This document shows, piece by piece, positions 18,829-27,861 of a stretch of DNA of 64,000 nt (the first letter of the stretch is position 1; each line of letters begins with the position of its first letter). The position numbers and the translations under genes were made by a program. Below the pieces are notes generated by a model, which saw nothing but the letters and a program-made list of their open reading frames with translations, did no database searches and was not told the origin of the DNA. Origin of the DNA: Streptomyces aurantiacus (GTDB lineage: Bacteria > Actinomycetota > Actinomycetes > Streptomycetales > Streptomycetaceae); the NCBI RefSeq assembly GCF_027107535.1, contig NZ_CP114283.1:8990001-9054000 (forward strand). Direction: 5' to 3'.

Positions 18829-20146
18829 CCCCTCGGGCGAGGGCGGCCCGCACCGGCCGGCGCCGGATCACCAGCGCCATCAGCGCCGCCACCGCGCACA
18901 GCGCCCCGGAGGCGTACCACATCACGTCGTACGAGCCGAAGGTGTCGCGGGCGACACCGCCGAGGAAGGCGACGAGGGCGGCTCCGACCTGGTGCGAGGC
19001 GAGGACCCAGCCGAAGACGATGGCGCTGTCGTCGCCGTACTGCTCGCGGCACAGGGCGAGGGTCGGCGGGACGGTGGCGACCCAGTCGAGGCCGTAGAAG
19101 ACGATGAAGAAGAGCATCGGCGGGTGGACCGAGGGGGCCAGCAGGAGGGGGAGGAAGAGCAGGGAGATGCCGCGCAGGGCGTAGTAGACGGCCAGCAGCC
19201 GGCGCGGTTCGAAGCGGTCCGTGAACCAGCCCGAGGCGATCGTGCCGACGACGTCGAAGACGCCGATGACGGCGAGGAGCGAGGCGGCCGCCGTGATGGG
19301 CATGCCGTGGTCGTGGGCGGCGGGCACGAAGTGGGTCTGGATCAGGCCGTTGGTCGAGGCACCGCAGATCGCGAAGGTACCGGCCAGGAGCCAGAAGGGG
19401 CCGGTGCGCGCGGCGGAGAGCAGGACGCTCACCGCCCGGCGGGCCGCTCCCGGTACGGGTTGGGGCTTCTCGACGAACTCCGTCGCCCCGTACGGCTTGA
19501 GGCCCACGTCCGCCGGGTGGTCGCGCAGCAGCAGCCAGACGAAGGGGACGACCGCGAGGGCCGCCAGGGCCACGGTCACGGCGGCCGGGCGCCAGTCGTG
19601 CTCCGAGATGATCCAGGACAGGAGCGGCAGGAAGATCAGCTGGCCGGAGGCCGAGGCGGCGGTGAGGATGCCGGTGACCAGGCCGCGCCGCTCGGTGAAC
19701 CAGCGGTTCGTGACGGTCGCGGCGAAGGCGAGGGCCATCGAGCCGGACCCCAGGCCCACGAGCAGCCCCCAGCAGAGCAGCAGCTGCCAGGCCTCGGTCA
19801 TCCACACCGTGGCGCCGGAGCCGACCGCGATGACGATCAGGGCGAGCGCGACGACCCGCCTGATGCCGAACCGGTCCATGAGCGCGGCCGCGAAGGGCGC
19901 CGTCAGCCCGTACAGCGCGAGGTTCACGGAGACCGCGAGCCCGATCGTCCCTCGGGACCAGTGGAACTCCTGGTGCAACGGATCGATCAGCAGGCCGGGC
20001 AGGGAGCGGAAGGCCGCGGCCCCGATGATCGTCACGAACGTCACGGCGGCGACGAACCACGCCCGGTGCACGCGGGTGCGCCGCCGGCCGGTTCGGGCGC
20101 TCTGCTCGGATGCCGTCTCGGCCGCGGCATCGGTTGTCTGTGTCAC
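18818..20146 (-). CDS. MFS transporter (OFA/monocarboxylate-like)
   Basis: 442 residues from a GTG start with 12 hydrophobic segments and a central loop near residues 200-225. The second-third loop carries the MFS pattern AALMDRFGIRRVVALALIV and the symmetric ASGWFTDRFEPRRLLAVYYAL in the second half. A single-domain secondary transporter, probably for an organic acid or a breakdown product given the position. It is divergent from the GlxA-type regulator at 20217, and an inverted repeat (20155-20192) lies in the shared 70-base promoter. Confidence 0.9.
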   Translation of the reverse strand: MTQTTDAAAETASEQSARTGRRRTRVHRAWFVAAVTFVTIIGAAAFRSLPGLLIDPLHQEFHWSRGTIGLAVSVNLALYGLTAPFAAALMDRFGIRRVVALALIVIAVGSGATVWMTEAWQLLLCWGLLVGLGSGSMALAFAATVTNRWFTERRGLVTGILTAASASGQLIFLPLLSWIISEHDWRPAAVTVALAALAVVPFVWLLLRDHPADVGLKPYGATEFVEKPQPVPGAARRAVSVLLSAARTGPFWLLAGTFAICGASTNGLIQTHFVPAAHDHGMPITAAASLLAVIGVFDVVGTIASGWFTDRFEPRRLLAVYYALRGISLLFLPLLLAPSVHPPMLFFIVFYGLDWVATVPPTLALCREQYGDDSAIVFGWVLASHQVGAALVAFLGGVARDTFGSYDVMWYASGALCAVAALMALVIRRRPVRAALARGVSP

Positions 20147-20154
20147 GTCACGAG

Positions 20155-20192
20155 CTTCCGGCCTGCGCTCTCTCCGAGCGAGTGGCCGGAAG
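20155..20192. promoter_or_regulatory. Inverted repeat in the MFS/GlxA divergent promoter
   Basis: CTTCCGGCC (20155-20163) and GGCCGGAAG (20184-20192) are perfect 9-base arms 20 bases apart; with the outer GA/TC context the similarity extends further. It overlaps the region just upstream of a -10 element TAGAAT (20205-20210). It is a likely binding site for the adjacent AraC-type regulator. Confidence 0.65.
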
Positions 20193-20216
20193 GTCAGTGT
20201 TCGCTAGAATCGGGCC

Positions 20217-21233
20217 ATGGGTTCACACGCCTCCGTACGCCGCCACCGGGTGGTCGTCCTCGCCCTGGACGGCGTCCTTCCCTTCGAGCTGGGCATCCCC
20301 CAGCGGATCTTCGGCCGCGCCAAGGACACGAAGGGCCGCAGTCTGTACGAGGTGGTGACCTGCTCGATCCGGCCGCCCGGCCCGGTCGAGGCGGAGGCGG
20401 ACTTCTCCATCCTCGTCGAGAACGGCCCGGAGGCCCTCGCCACCGCCGACACCGTCGTCGTCCCGGCCTCGTACGAGCTGGGTCCGGTGTACGACGAGGG
20501 CGTGCTCACGGACGAGCTGGCCGCGGCCCTCGCGTACATCCGGCCGGGCACCCGGCTCGTGTCCATCTGCACGGGCGGGTACGTGCTCGCCGCCGCCGGA
20601 CATCTCGACGGCCGCCCGGCCACCACGCACTGGGCGTCCGCCGAGCACTTCCAGCGGGTGTTCCCGAAGGTGCGGGTGGACGCGGACGTGCTGTTCATCG
20701 ACGACGGTGACGTGCTGACGTCAGCCGGTGTCGCGGCCGGCATCGACCTGTGCGTCCACATCGTGCGCCGCGACCACGGCACGGCGGTCGCCAACGACGT
20801 GGCCCGCCGCACGGTCGTGCCCCCGCACCGTGACGGCGGCCAGGCCCAGTACGTGCAACGGCCCGTCCCCGAGGCCCGGTCGGCGAGCACGACCGCCGCC
20901 CGGGCCTGGGCGCTGGGCCGGCTGCACGAGCCGATCCAGCTGCGTGACATGGCCGGGCAGGAGGCCATGTCGGTCCGCACGTTCACGCGCCGGTTCCGCG
21001 AGGAGGCCGGTGTCAGCCCAGGCCAGTGGCTCACCCAGCAGCGCGTCGAGCGCGCCCGTCACCTCCTCGAGTCCACCGGCCTCTCCGTCGACCGGATCGC
21101 CCGGGACTCCGGCTTCGGCACGGCCCAGTCGATGCGCCAGCACCTGCAGTCGGCGCTCGGCGTGACCCCGACCGCGTACCGCCGCACGTTCCGCGCCTCC
21201 GGCCCCTCCGGCGCGCAGCGGCGGGAAGGGTAG
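20217..21233 (+). CDS. GlxA family transcriptional regulator (DJ-1/PfpI plus AraC HTH)
   Basis: 338 residues. Residues 9-190 are an amidotransferase-like DJ-1/PfpI domain with the cysteine elbow SICTGGYVLAAAG (about 119-131), and residues about 225-320 an AraC DNA-binding domain with two helix-turn-helices (LRDMAGQEAMSVRTFTRRFREEAGVSPGQWL and VDRIARDSGFGTAQSMRQHLQSALGVTP). The start is probably leaderless: TAGAAT lies six bases before the ATG. It likely controls the divergent MFS gene, in response to a ligand or metabolite bound by the first domain. Confidence 0.92.
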   Translation: MGSHASVRRHRVVVLALDGVLPFELGIPQRIFGRAKDTKGRSLYEVVTCSIRPPGPVEAEADFSILVENGPEALATADTVVVPASYELGPVYDEGVLTDELAAALAYIRPGTRLVSICTGGYVLAAAGHLDGRPATTHWASAEHFQRVFPKVRVDADVLFIDDGDVLTSAGVAAGIDLCVHIVRRDHGTAVANDVARRTVVPPHRDGGQAQYVQRPVPEARSASTTAARAWALGRLHEPIQLRDMAGQEAMSVRTFTRRFREEAGVSPGQWLTQQRVERARHLLESTGLSVDRIARDSGFGTAQSMRQHLQSALGVTPTAYRRTFRASGPSGAQRREG

Positions 21234-21266
21234 GGGCCAGGAGGACGGGCCCCTGCGCGGCGCTGC

Positions 21267-22316
21267 TCAGAAGGTGAGAACGGCCCTGGCGACCCGTCCG
21301 GCCCGCGCGTCGGCGGCCGCCTTCTCGAAGTCCTCCACGGGATACGTGCCGGTCACCAACTCGTCCAGCAGCAACCGGCCTTCCCGGTACATCTCCGCGT
21401 ACAGCGCGATGTCCCGCTGCGGCCGCGAGGACCCGTACCGGCAGCCGAGGATCGACTTGTCCAGGTACATCGACGAGACGAGGAAGGACGCCTCGGCCGT
21501 GGCGGGCGGCACGCCGAGGAGGACCGCCTGTCCGTGGCGGTCCAGCAGGTCGACGGCCTGGCGGACGAGTTCGACCCGGCCGACGCATTCGAAGGCGTGG
21601 TCCGCGCCGGTGGGAAGGACGTCCCTCACTCCTTCCGTCGAGGTCAGGAAGTGCGTCGCGCCGAACCGCCGGGCCACCTCCTCCTTCGCCGGGTTCGAGT
21701 CCACCGCCACGACGGTGAGGGCCCCGGCGATCCGCGCGCCCTGGATGACGTTGAGCCCGATGCCGCCCGTGCCGATGACGACCACGCTGTCCCCGCGGTC
21801 CACCCGCGCCCGGTTCAGCACGGCCCCGACCCCCGTCAGCACCCCGCACCCGATCAGGGCCGCCGACGCCATCGGGATGTCCTGCGGGATCCGCACCGCC
21901 TGCACGGCCTTCACCAACGTCCGTTCCGCGAAGGCGGAGTTGGACGCGAACTGGTACAGCGGCTGCCCGGCCCGTACGAACGGCCGCTGCGGCATCCCGA
22001 TCGCCTTGCGGCACATGGTGGGCCGCCCCCGGTCGCACTCCGCGCACGTACCGCAGTTGGCGAGCGTGGACAGGGAGACGTGGTCGCCGGGCCGGACGTG
22101 GGTGACGCCCGCGCCGACCGCCTCCACGACTCCCGCGCCCTCGTGGCCGAGCACCACGGGTACGGGGAAGGGGATGGTCCCGTCCACCACGGAGAGGTCG
22201 CTGTGGCACAGCCCCGCCGCCGAGACCGCGACCAGCACCTCCCCCGGCCCCGGGTCCCGTACCTCCAGGTCGTCCACCACCTGGGTCTGCCTGCCGTCGA
22301 AGATCACGCCCCGCAT
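21267..22316 (-). CDS. Zinc-dependent alcohol dehydrogenase (MDR superfamily)
   Basis: 349 residues. Catalytic-zinc motif AGLCHSDLSV with GHEGAGVVEAVGAGV, structural-zinc cysteines CGTCAECDRGRPTMC (about 88-102), and an NAD-binding GTGGIGLNVIQGA (about 178-190). It oxidises or reduces an alcohol/aldehyde with NAD(P). It is the last gene of the minus-strand group SDR (24509), acyl-CoA dehydrogenase (23489), ADH; the gap to the dehydrogenase stop is 24 bases. Probably part of the operator-7 regulon. Confidence 0.92.
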   Translation of the reverse strand: MRGVIFDGRQTQVVDDLEVRDPGPGEVLVAVSAAGLCHSDLSVVDGTIPFPVPVVLGHEGAGVVEAVGAGVTHVRPGDHVSLSTLANCGTCAECDRGRPTMCRKAIGMPQRPFVRAGQPLYQFASNSAFAERTLVKAVQAVRIPQDIPMASAALIGCGVLTGVGAVLNRARVDRGDSVVVIGTGGIGLNVIQGARIAGALTVVAVDSNPAKEEVARRFGATHFLTSTEGVRDVLPTGADHAFECVGRVELVRQAVDLLDRHGQAVLLGVPPATAEASFLVSSMYLDKSILGCRYGSSRPQRDIALYAEMYREGRLLLDELVTGTYPVEDFEKAAADARAGRVARAVLTF

Positions 22317-22340
22317 GTCACACCCCGCATCGCGCCCACC

Positions 22341-23489
22341 TCAGCCTTTCGGTTCCCTGGGAAGGCCGAGCACGCGCTCGGCGATGATCGTGCGCTGGAT
22401 CTCGTCCGAGCCGCCGTAGACGGTGTCGGCACGGCTGAAGAGGAACAGGTGCTGGAGCGGGTCCAGTTCGTACGGCGCCGCGGCCGTCCAGTCCGCCGGT
22501 CCCACCGCCGCCCCCGCGCCCCGCACCCGCACGGCCAGTTCGCCGAGCCGCTGGTGCCACCGGCCCCACAGCAGCTTGGCCACACTGGGGGCGCCCCGGT
22601 CCGCCGAACTCCCCAGTGTCCGCAGGGCGTTCCACCGCATGGTGCGCAGTTCGGCCCACTGGCGCACGAGCAGGTCACGGACGACCGGGTCGTCCGCCGC
22701 GCCGGTGGCGACGGCCGCTTCCAGCACCTGACCCAACTCCTGGGCGAAGCCGATCTGCTGGGCGAGCGTGGAGACGCCCCGCTCGAAGCCGAGCAGGCTC
22801 ATGGCGACCTGCCAGCCGTTCCCCTCTCCGCCGACGACGTGTTCCACGCGTGCGTGGGCCCCGTCGAAGAAGACCTCGTTGAACTCGCTGGTGCTGGTCA
22901 TCTGCCGGATCGGGCGGACGTCGATCCGTCCCGGCTGGTCCATCGGCACGAGCAGGAAGCTCAGCCCGTGATGCCGTCGGGAGCCGGCCTCCGTCCGCGC
23001 CAGCACGAAGCACCAGTCGGCCTCGTGGGCGAGGGAGGTCCAGATCTTCTGCCCGGTGATGCGGTACATGCCCGCCTCGTCGTCCCGCACGGCCGCCGTA
23101 CGGATCCCCGCGAGGTCCGAGCCGGCGCCGGGTTCGCTGTAGCCCTGGCACCAGAGTTCGTCACCTGCGGCGATCGGCGGCAGGAAGCGGGACTTCTGCT
23201 CCTCGCTGCCGTGCGCCAGGAGGGTGGGCGCGAGGAGGTTCTCACCGATGTGCCCGGTCCGGGCGGGGGCCCGGGAGCGGGCGTACTCCTCGGCCCAGGC
23301 GACCTGTTGTCCGAGGCCGGCCCGCCGGTTCCCGTACCCCTCCTCGGACCAGCCGATCCCGATCCACCCGGCCGCACCGAGCGTACGTTCCCACGCCCGG
23401 CGGTCCAGGCCGTCCGAGACGTTCTCCGCGAGCCACGACCGCACCTCGCCCCGAAACGCCACGTCCTCCGCGGTGACCCCGAACTCCAT
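22341..23489 (-). CDS. Acyl-CoA dehydrogenase
   Basis: 382 residues from ATG 23489 with GGAGGGG just upstream. Domains: N-terminal helices, the middle strand domain with ELWCQGYSEPGAGSDLAGIRTAAVRDDEAGMYRITGQKIWTSLAHEADWCFVLART, and a C-terminal helical domain ending YGGSDEIQRTIIAERVLGLPREPKG. This is the larger (FadE-like) type that pairs with short dehydrogenases in actinobacteria. The base at the C-terminal substrate helix was not assigned. It lies 102 bases after the SDR stop, with one dispersed repeat in the gap. Confidence 0.92.
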   Translation of the reverse strand: MEFGVTAEDVAFRGEVRSWLAENVSDGLDRRAWERTLGAAGWIGIGWSEEGYGNRRAGLGQQVAWAEEYARSRAPARTGHIGENLLAPTLLAHGSEEQKSRFLPPIAAGDELWCQGYSEPGAGSDLAGIRTAAVRDDEAGMYRITGQKIWTSLAHEADWCFVLARTEAGSRRHHGLSFLLVPMDQPGRIDVRPIRQMTSTSEFNEVFFDGAHARVEHVVGGEGNGWQVAMSLLGFERGVSTLAQQIGFAQELGQVLEAAVATGAADDPVVRDLLVRQWAELRTMRWNALRTLGSSADRGAPSVAKLLWGRWHQRLGELAVRVRGAGAAVGPADWTAAAPYELDPLQHLFLFSRADTVYGGSDEIQRTIIAERVLGLPREPKG

Positions 23490-23519
23490 GTCCCCTCCGC
23501 CCACAACAGCGCCCCCACA

Positions 23520-23540
23520 GGGGCGCGGGGAACTGCGCGA
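23520..23540 (+). repeat. Dispersed intergenic repeat, copy 4
   Basis: The 21-base core sits between the SDR and acyl-CoA dehydrogenase genes; GCGCCCC just before it pairs with its GGGGCGC over a four-base loop. Confidence 0.8.
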
Positions 23541-23591
23541 CCGGCTTCAGCCGGTACGCGCCCACCGACCGGCCCAGCCCCTGCCGCGTCC

Positions 23592-24509
23592 TCACCCGCC
23601 CTCCGCTGCGCGCGCCGCTCGCTTGGCGGCCCGCGCCATCTCCTCCACCTGCGCGAGCAGCGGCATGGGATCCACCCCGACCGTCCCCGGCAGGAAGTCC
23701 GCGATCCGCTCCGGCGTCCAGCCGCCCTCGGCGTATCCGGCACGGAGTTCCCTCGGCTGTGCCCACACCGCGATCTTCGGTCCGGCGATCGTGTAGACCT
23801 GCCCGGTGATCCCCTCCTCGCGGGCCCGTTCGGACAGCAGGTAGACGACGAGCGCGGCCACGTCCTCGGGCTCGCCGATCTCCTTCAGCTCCATGGGCAC
23901 GTTCGCCGACATGCGCGTACGGGCGACCGGCGCGACCGCGTTCGCGGTGACCCCGTACTTGTGGAGCCCGAGCGCGGCGCTGCGGACGAGTGAGATGATC
24001 CCGCCCTTCGCCGCGCTGTAGTTGGCCTGCGAGACGGACCCCTGGTGGTTGCCGCTGGTGAACCCGATCAGCGTGCCCGACCCCTGCCTGCGCATCAGCG
24101 CCGAGGCGGCGCGGAACACGGTGAACGTGCCCTTCAGGTGCGTGGCGACCACGGGGTCCCACTCCTCCTCGGACATGTTGAACAGCATCCGCTCGCGCAG
24201 GATCCCGGCGACGCAGACGACTCCGTCGAGCCGCCCGTACGCCTCCACGGCCGTGTCGACGATCCGCTGTCCGCCCGCCATGGTGGAGATGTCGTCGCCC
24301 ACCGCGATCGCGTCGCCGCCGGCCGCCTCGATCTCCTTGACCACGGCGTCGGCGACCGAACTCGTCGGCTCCGCACCCTCGATCGACACCCCGTAGTCGT
24401 TGACGACGACCTTCGCGCCCTCGGCCGCGGCCATCAGCGCCACCGCGCGTCCGATGCCCCGGCCCGCCCCGGTCACGGCGACGACCTTGCCTGCCAAGAA
24501 GTTCCCCAC
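23592..24509 (-). CDS. SDR family dehydrogenase (HSD17B4-like)
   Basis: 305 residues from GTG 24509. Coenzyme motif VTGAGRGIGRAV (13-24), NDYGV after strand 2 and the catalytic S-(x)n-Y-x3-K as GFTSGNHQGSVSQANYSAAKGG. The family includes 3-hydroxyacyl-CoA and 17-beta-hydroxysteroid dehydrogenases; the long C-terminal tail (EELKEIGEPEDVAALVVYLL onward) suits the acyl-CoA type. It has a GGAAGGGG ribosome site, starts 22 bases from operator 7, and heads the unit SDR-ACAD-ADH. Confidence 0.9.
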   Translation of the reverse strand: MGNFLAGKVVAVTGAGRGIGRAVALMAAAEGAKVVVNDYGVSIEGAEPTSSVADAVVKEIEAAGGDAIAVGDDISTMAGGQRIVDTAVEAYGRLDGVVCVAGILRERMLFNMSEEEWDPVVATHLKGTFTVFRAASALMRRQGSGTLIGFTSGNHQGSVSQANYSAAKGGIISLVRSAALGLHKYGVTANAVAPVARTRMSANVPMELKEIGEPEDVAALVVYLLSERAREEGITGQVYTIAGPKIAVWAQPRELRAGYAEGGWTPERIADFLPGTVGVDPMPLLAQVEEMARAAKRAARAAEGG

Positions 24510-24531
24510 GCCCCGGCCCCTTCCCGCAGTT

Positions 24532-24548
24532 TCTGACGGTCCGTTAGA
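24532..24548. promoter_or_regulatory. Operator site 7, SDR/cyclase divergent promoter
   Basis: TCTGACGGTCCGTTAGA: the best-preserved copy, with a single mismatch from the perfect palindrome. It is 22 bases from the SDR start. Confidence 0.8.
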
Positions 24549-24559
24549 TTCTCCCTGGA

Positions 24560-24576
24560 TTCTACGACCCGTCAGA
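24560..24576. promoter_or_regulatory. Operator site 8, degenerate second copy
   Basis: The right half CCGTCAGA (24569-24576) is perfect; the left half is poor. It is 28 bases from site 7 (centre to centre) and 29 bases upstream of the cyclase ATG. Confidence 0.55.
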
Positions 24577-24605
24577 TACCTGGAGACAAGCCCCGGGGAG
24601 GACTC

Positions 24606-25532
24606 ATGTCACTGCCGGACGAGTTCCACGAGATCGCCAAGCGCGTGAACAACTGGGGGCGTTGGGGCGCCGAAGACGAGATCGGCACCCTGAACCTGAT
24701 CACCGACGAGGTGGTCCGCGAGGCCGCCGCGACCGTCCGCTCGGGCCGCCGTGTGCCGCTCGCGCTCCCGCTGCGGCAGGACGGCGTGCAGACCGGGATG
24801 ATCCCTGGCCGGGTCAATCCGCTGCACACGATGGTGCAGATCAACCAGGAGCTGTTCGGCCCCGGCACGGTCGCGTGCAGCGACGACGCCGTGACGATGG
24901 GCCTTCAGGCGGCCACCCACTGGGACGCGATCACCCACGTCTCGCACTCGGGGAAGATCTACAACGGCCGCCCGGCCGCCACCATCACGGCCCACGAGGG
25001 TGCCCGGTTCAGCGGCATCGACAAGCCCCGGCACATCGTCTCGCGCGGCGTCCTGCTGGACGTGGCCCGCGCGCTCGGCAAGGAGCGCCTCGACGGCGGG
25101 CACGCGGTGACCCCGGAGGACCTGGAGGCGGCCGAGGAGCTGAGCGGGACGAAGGTCCGCCCGGGCGACATCGTCCTCGTGCGCACCGGCCAGATGCAGC
25201 TCTGTCTCGCGGGGGACAACCACGGGTACGCCTTCCCCTCCCCCGGCCTGTCCGTCCGCACCCCGGAGTGGTTCCACGCCCGCGATGTCGCGGCGGTCGC
25301 GAACGACACCCTCACCTTTGAGATATTTCCGCCCGAAATAGAGGACCTTTGGCTGCCTGTCCACGCGCTCGACCTGGTCGAGATGGGCATGCTCCAGGGC
25401 CAGAACTGGAATCTCGAAGAGTTGTCCACAGCCTGTGGAGAAGTCGGACGCCATGCGTTCCTGCTGTCGGCGATGCCCGAACCGTTCGTCGGCGGCACGG
25501 GAACCCCCGTGGCACCGGTGGCGATCCTCTGA
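24606..25532 (+). CDS. Cyclase/kynurenine formamidase-like metal-dependent hydrolase
   Basis: 308 residues. The motif ATHWDAITHVSHSGKIYNG (about 98-116) is the metal-binding histidine cluster of the cyclase superfamily, and HDVG-like segments with DRPG come later (RPGDIVLVRTGQMQ, TPEWFHARDVAAVANDTLTFEIFPP). The family hydrolyses amides or opens rings, and members occur in ring-cleavage pathways. GGGGAGGA precedes the ATG. It is divergent from the SDR gene and shares its operators, so it belongs to the same presumed catabolic set. Confidence 0.85.
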   Translation: MSLPDEFHEIAKRVNNWGRWGAEDEIGTLNLITDEVVREAAATVRSGRRVPLALPLRQDGVQTGMIPGRVNPLHTMVQINQELFGPGTVACSDDAVTMGLQAATHWDAITHVSHSGKIYNGRPAATITAHEGARFSGIDKPRHIVSRGVLLDVARALGKERLDGGHAVTPEDLEAAEELSGTKVRPGDIVLVRTGQMQLCLAGDNHGYAFPSPGLSVRTPEWFHARDVAAVANDTLTFEIFPPEIEDLWLPVHALDLVEMGMLQGQNWNLEELSTACGEVGRHAFLLSAMPEPFVGGTGTPVAPVAIL

Positions 25533-25946
25533 GAGGTCCGGGGGCCGGTTGGCGGCGCGTCTCCCCCATGTTCCGCCCCGCCCGGACGGGAGGATCCCCC
25601 CACCTCGCCCCGGGCGCGGCACCGCGCGCCGCCATCCGACTCTCCGGCGCGCCCGCCCTGCCCCTGGCCCCGCAGGAGCCGACGCCGAATCGCGACCCGC
25701 ACTCGCCGAGGGCTCCCGTCACCGAAGTCCTCGGCGTCCCCTCGCGGCGAATCGCTGAACACAAGCGTGATCAAACGGACACGCCTCGTCAACACCTGCT
25801 CGGGGATTCACGCCTTACGCACCCTTTGTGCCGCCACGGGAGGAAGCACGGCCCGGCGCACTCGACAGCCCCGGACGTCCGGCCCGGGGTCCGTGCGACC
25901 CCTGCGCCAGCGGGCGCACCCGTGCCCGAGCGCCCGCTCCCGCGCG
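25533..25946. other. Gene-free region between convergent genes
   Basis: 414 bases. The only clear structure is the palindrome CCGGACGTCCGG (25871-25882), extended on both sides by CCCC/CGGGG, which could form a terminator hairpin for either gene. No gene is supported. Confidence 0.5.
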
Positions 25947-26456
25947 CTACACGGCCTCGAAGGCCAGATCGCCGTACGCCGCCGGAGCCGCGTCACAGGT
26001 CGTGGCGACCGCTGCCACCGACGAACAGCGGTCCACCTCGCACCAGATGCGCTTGCCCGCGCCCTCGGTGGTCCAGCCCCAGCGGTCGGCGAGGCCGTCG
26101 ACCAGCGCGAGGCCGCGGCCGTTGGTCTCGTCGCCGTCCGCGCATCGCGGGCGCGGCGGCCGGGCACTGCCGTCGACCACTTCCAGCCGCACGGTCGCGA
26201 CCGCCTCGCCCACCACCCGCTCGCCGACCGCCGGCACCGTCGCCGCACCCTGCAGCGACAGCCGCAGGACCGCGGGACGGCCGGTGTGCACCACGGCGTT
26301 GGTGACGAGTTCCGAGACGAGCAGGATCAACGTCTCGGCCAGCGGCTCATCGACCTCTATCCCGGACCTCGTGAGCCGCGAACGGGCCCACCTCCGGGCT
26401 CGCCCCACCTCCGCGGGGTCGGGCCGGATCTCCAGCTGCACTTGAAGCACCTGCAC
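25947..26456 (-). CDS. ATP-binding protein, anti-sigma kinase type (HATPase_c_2)
   Basis: 169 residues from GTG 26456. The Bergerat ATPase motifs are visible: N box ETLILLVSELVTNAVVHTG (about 40-58), G1 DGSARPP-(x)n-DETNGRGLALVDGLADRWGW (about 96-128). Such RsbW/SpoIIAB-like single-domain proteins are abundant in Streptomyces and phosphorylate STAS antagonists. A STAS protein is encoded 6 kb away (32524-32898), a possible but unproven partner. The ribosome site is weak. Confidence 0.85.
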   Translation of the reverse strand: MQVLQVQLEIRPDPAEVGRARRWARSRLTRSGIEVDEPLAETLILLVSELVTNAVVHTGRPAVLRLSLQGAATVPAVGERVVGEAVATVRLEVVDGSARPPRPRCADGDETNGRGLALVDGLADRWGWTTEGAGKRIWCEVDRCSSVAAVATTCDAAPAAYGDLAFEAV

Positions 26457-26936
26457 CGCTCACACCATCCGAACCGGCGGACACATCGCCTCGCGCCTCG
26501 CAAGGGCCACGATCGTGGTCAGAAAAGGGTTCACGGAACGTGATTCCCTCAGGAGACAGCATGGTTGACGTACAGTCACCCCAACAAGCGCTTCGGGCAT
26601 ATTCCAGCGCGAAGGAGTACGCGTGCGGCATACTGTGCGACGCTCGCCACGGGGAGTCGAACAGGCAGGAACGGTCCTGCTCCCTGCCTCGCGAGTGGCG
26701 CGCATCGCCGGATCCGGGGCTGCCTCAGGGGCAACACCGTGATGGCCCGGCCTCAGAACCACTCGCATCCCACACAAGGTACCGGAGCAGGGCGCCGACT
26801 CCAGGCCGTGACGAGTCACGCATAGGACACAACCCGATATCAACGCTCGGTAATTCCGGTATGCCACGTTCCGCGCCATCCGCCCCTTCGGCCCCGTTCC
26901 GGTGTGCCACGATCGGCGGCAATCACCTCCGGGAGT
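26457..26936. other. Gene-free region, lower GC
   Basis: 480 bases between two minus-strand genes. GC is visibly lower from 26560 to 26900. It must contain the promoter of the ATP-binding gene and the 3' region of the dehydrogenase operon; a 166-codon plus-strand frame here has no family features. The spacing could also hold a small RNA, but no terminator stem was found. Confidence 0.45.
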
Positions 26937-27857
26937 TCATCTACCGGGCTCCGCCGCGGCAGCCGCCAGCTCCTCCGCGAGCGCTTCCTCGGCCGCTGCG
27001 GCCCCCTGCCCCCGACGGGCCCGCGACCAGGCCCGTTTGAGGTGAAGGTGCACGTCGGACTCCCAGGTGAATCCCATGCCGCCGTGCACCTGGAGGCAGT
27101 CGCGGGCGCCGCGCTCGGCGGCCTCGTCCGCCAGCAGCCCGGCCGCCGCGATGTCGAGCGGATCGCCCGTCACGGACGCCCCGTAGACCGCCGCGCGCGT
27201 CAACTCCACGCGCACCAGCATCTCCGAGCACAGGTGCTTCACCGCCTGGAAGGCCCCGATCGGCTGCCCGAACTGCTCACGGGTCCGGGCGTGTTGCACG
27301 GCCAGCTCGCAGGTGCGCGCGGCCGAGCCGAGTTGCTCGGCGGCGGTCAGCAGTGCGGCCACCGGATCGGGGGGCGCGGCCCGGGGCACCCGGTGCAGTG
27401 GCGTCAGCGGGTCGGCCGAGCGCAGGGCGACCGCGCCCGTCACGTCTCCGCGTACGACGTCCGCCGTGTCCAGCCATTCGACGAGTGCGCCGTCGACGGC
27501 CGCGACGACGCATTCCCCGGTGGCCGCTCCCGGTACTTCGCCGGCCGCGAGGTGGGTGGCCACCAGCGGTCCGGGCAGCAGCACCCGGCCCGCCTCCTCG
27601 AAGGCCAGCACCGCCTCGGGGAGTCCCAGCCCGACCCCTCCCCGCGCCTCGGGCAGCCGCAGCGCGAAGAAGCCCGCCTCGCCCAACTCGCGCCACAGCG
27701 CGCGGTCGAGGACGCAGGAGCCCTCCCCGCTCTCGGCACCCGCGTCCCGGGGAGGGTCCACGGCGGCCCGGAGCCGCTCCCGTCCGAACCGCCGCTCCAG
27801 CAGCTCGCGCACGCCCGCCCGCAAGGCCCGCTGGTCGTCCGTGAGTTGGAAGTCCAC
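26937..27857 (-). CDS. Acyl-CoA dehydrogenase family protein, short form
   Basis: 306 residues from GTG 27857, four bases after the stop of the preceding dehydrogenase gene. It has the N-terminal helices and then jumps to the C-terminal domain (TREQFGQPIGAFQAVKHLCSEMLVRVELTRAAV, RDCLQVHGGMGFTWESDVHLHLKRA). The family is about 380 residues long, so the middle beta-domain is reduced. Short, probably catalytically impaired subunits of this kind combine with a full-length chain in alpha2beta2 dehydrogenases of steroid-type pathways; the gene at 27862 would supply the latter. Confidence 0.85.
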   Translation of the reverse strand: MDFQLTDDQRALRAGVRELLERRFGRERLRAAVDPPRDAGAESGEGSCVLDRALWRELGEAGFFALRLPEARGGVGLGLPEAVLAFEEAGRVLLPGPLVATHLAAGEVPGAATGECVVAAVDGALVEWLDTADVVRGDVTGAVALRSADPLTPLHRVPRAAPPDPVAALLTAAEQLGSAARTCELAVQHARTREQFGQPIGAFQAVKHLCSEMLVRVELTRAAVYGASVTGDPLDIAAAGLLADEAAERGARDCLQVHGGMGFTWESDVHLHLKRAWSRARRGQGAAAAEEALAEELAAAAAEPGR

Positions 27858-27861
27858 CCGG

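Noticed and set aside
26540..27040. Plus-strand 166-codon frame in the gap before the short dehydrogenase
   Set aside because: No domain, odd composition, and it runs into the 3' end of a real minus-strand gene.
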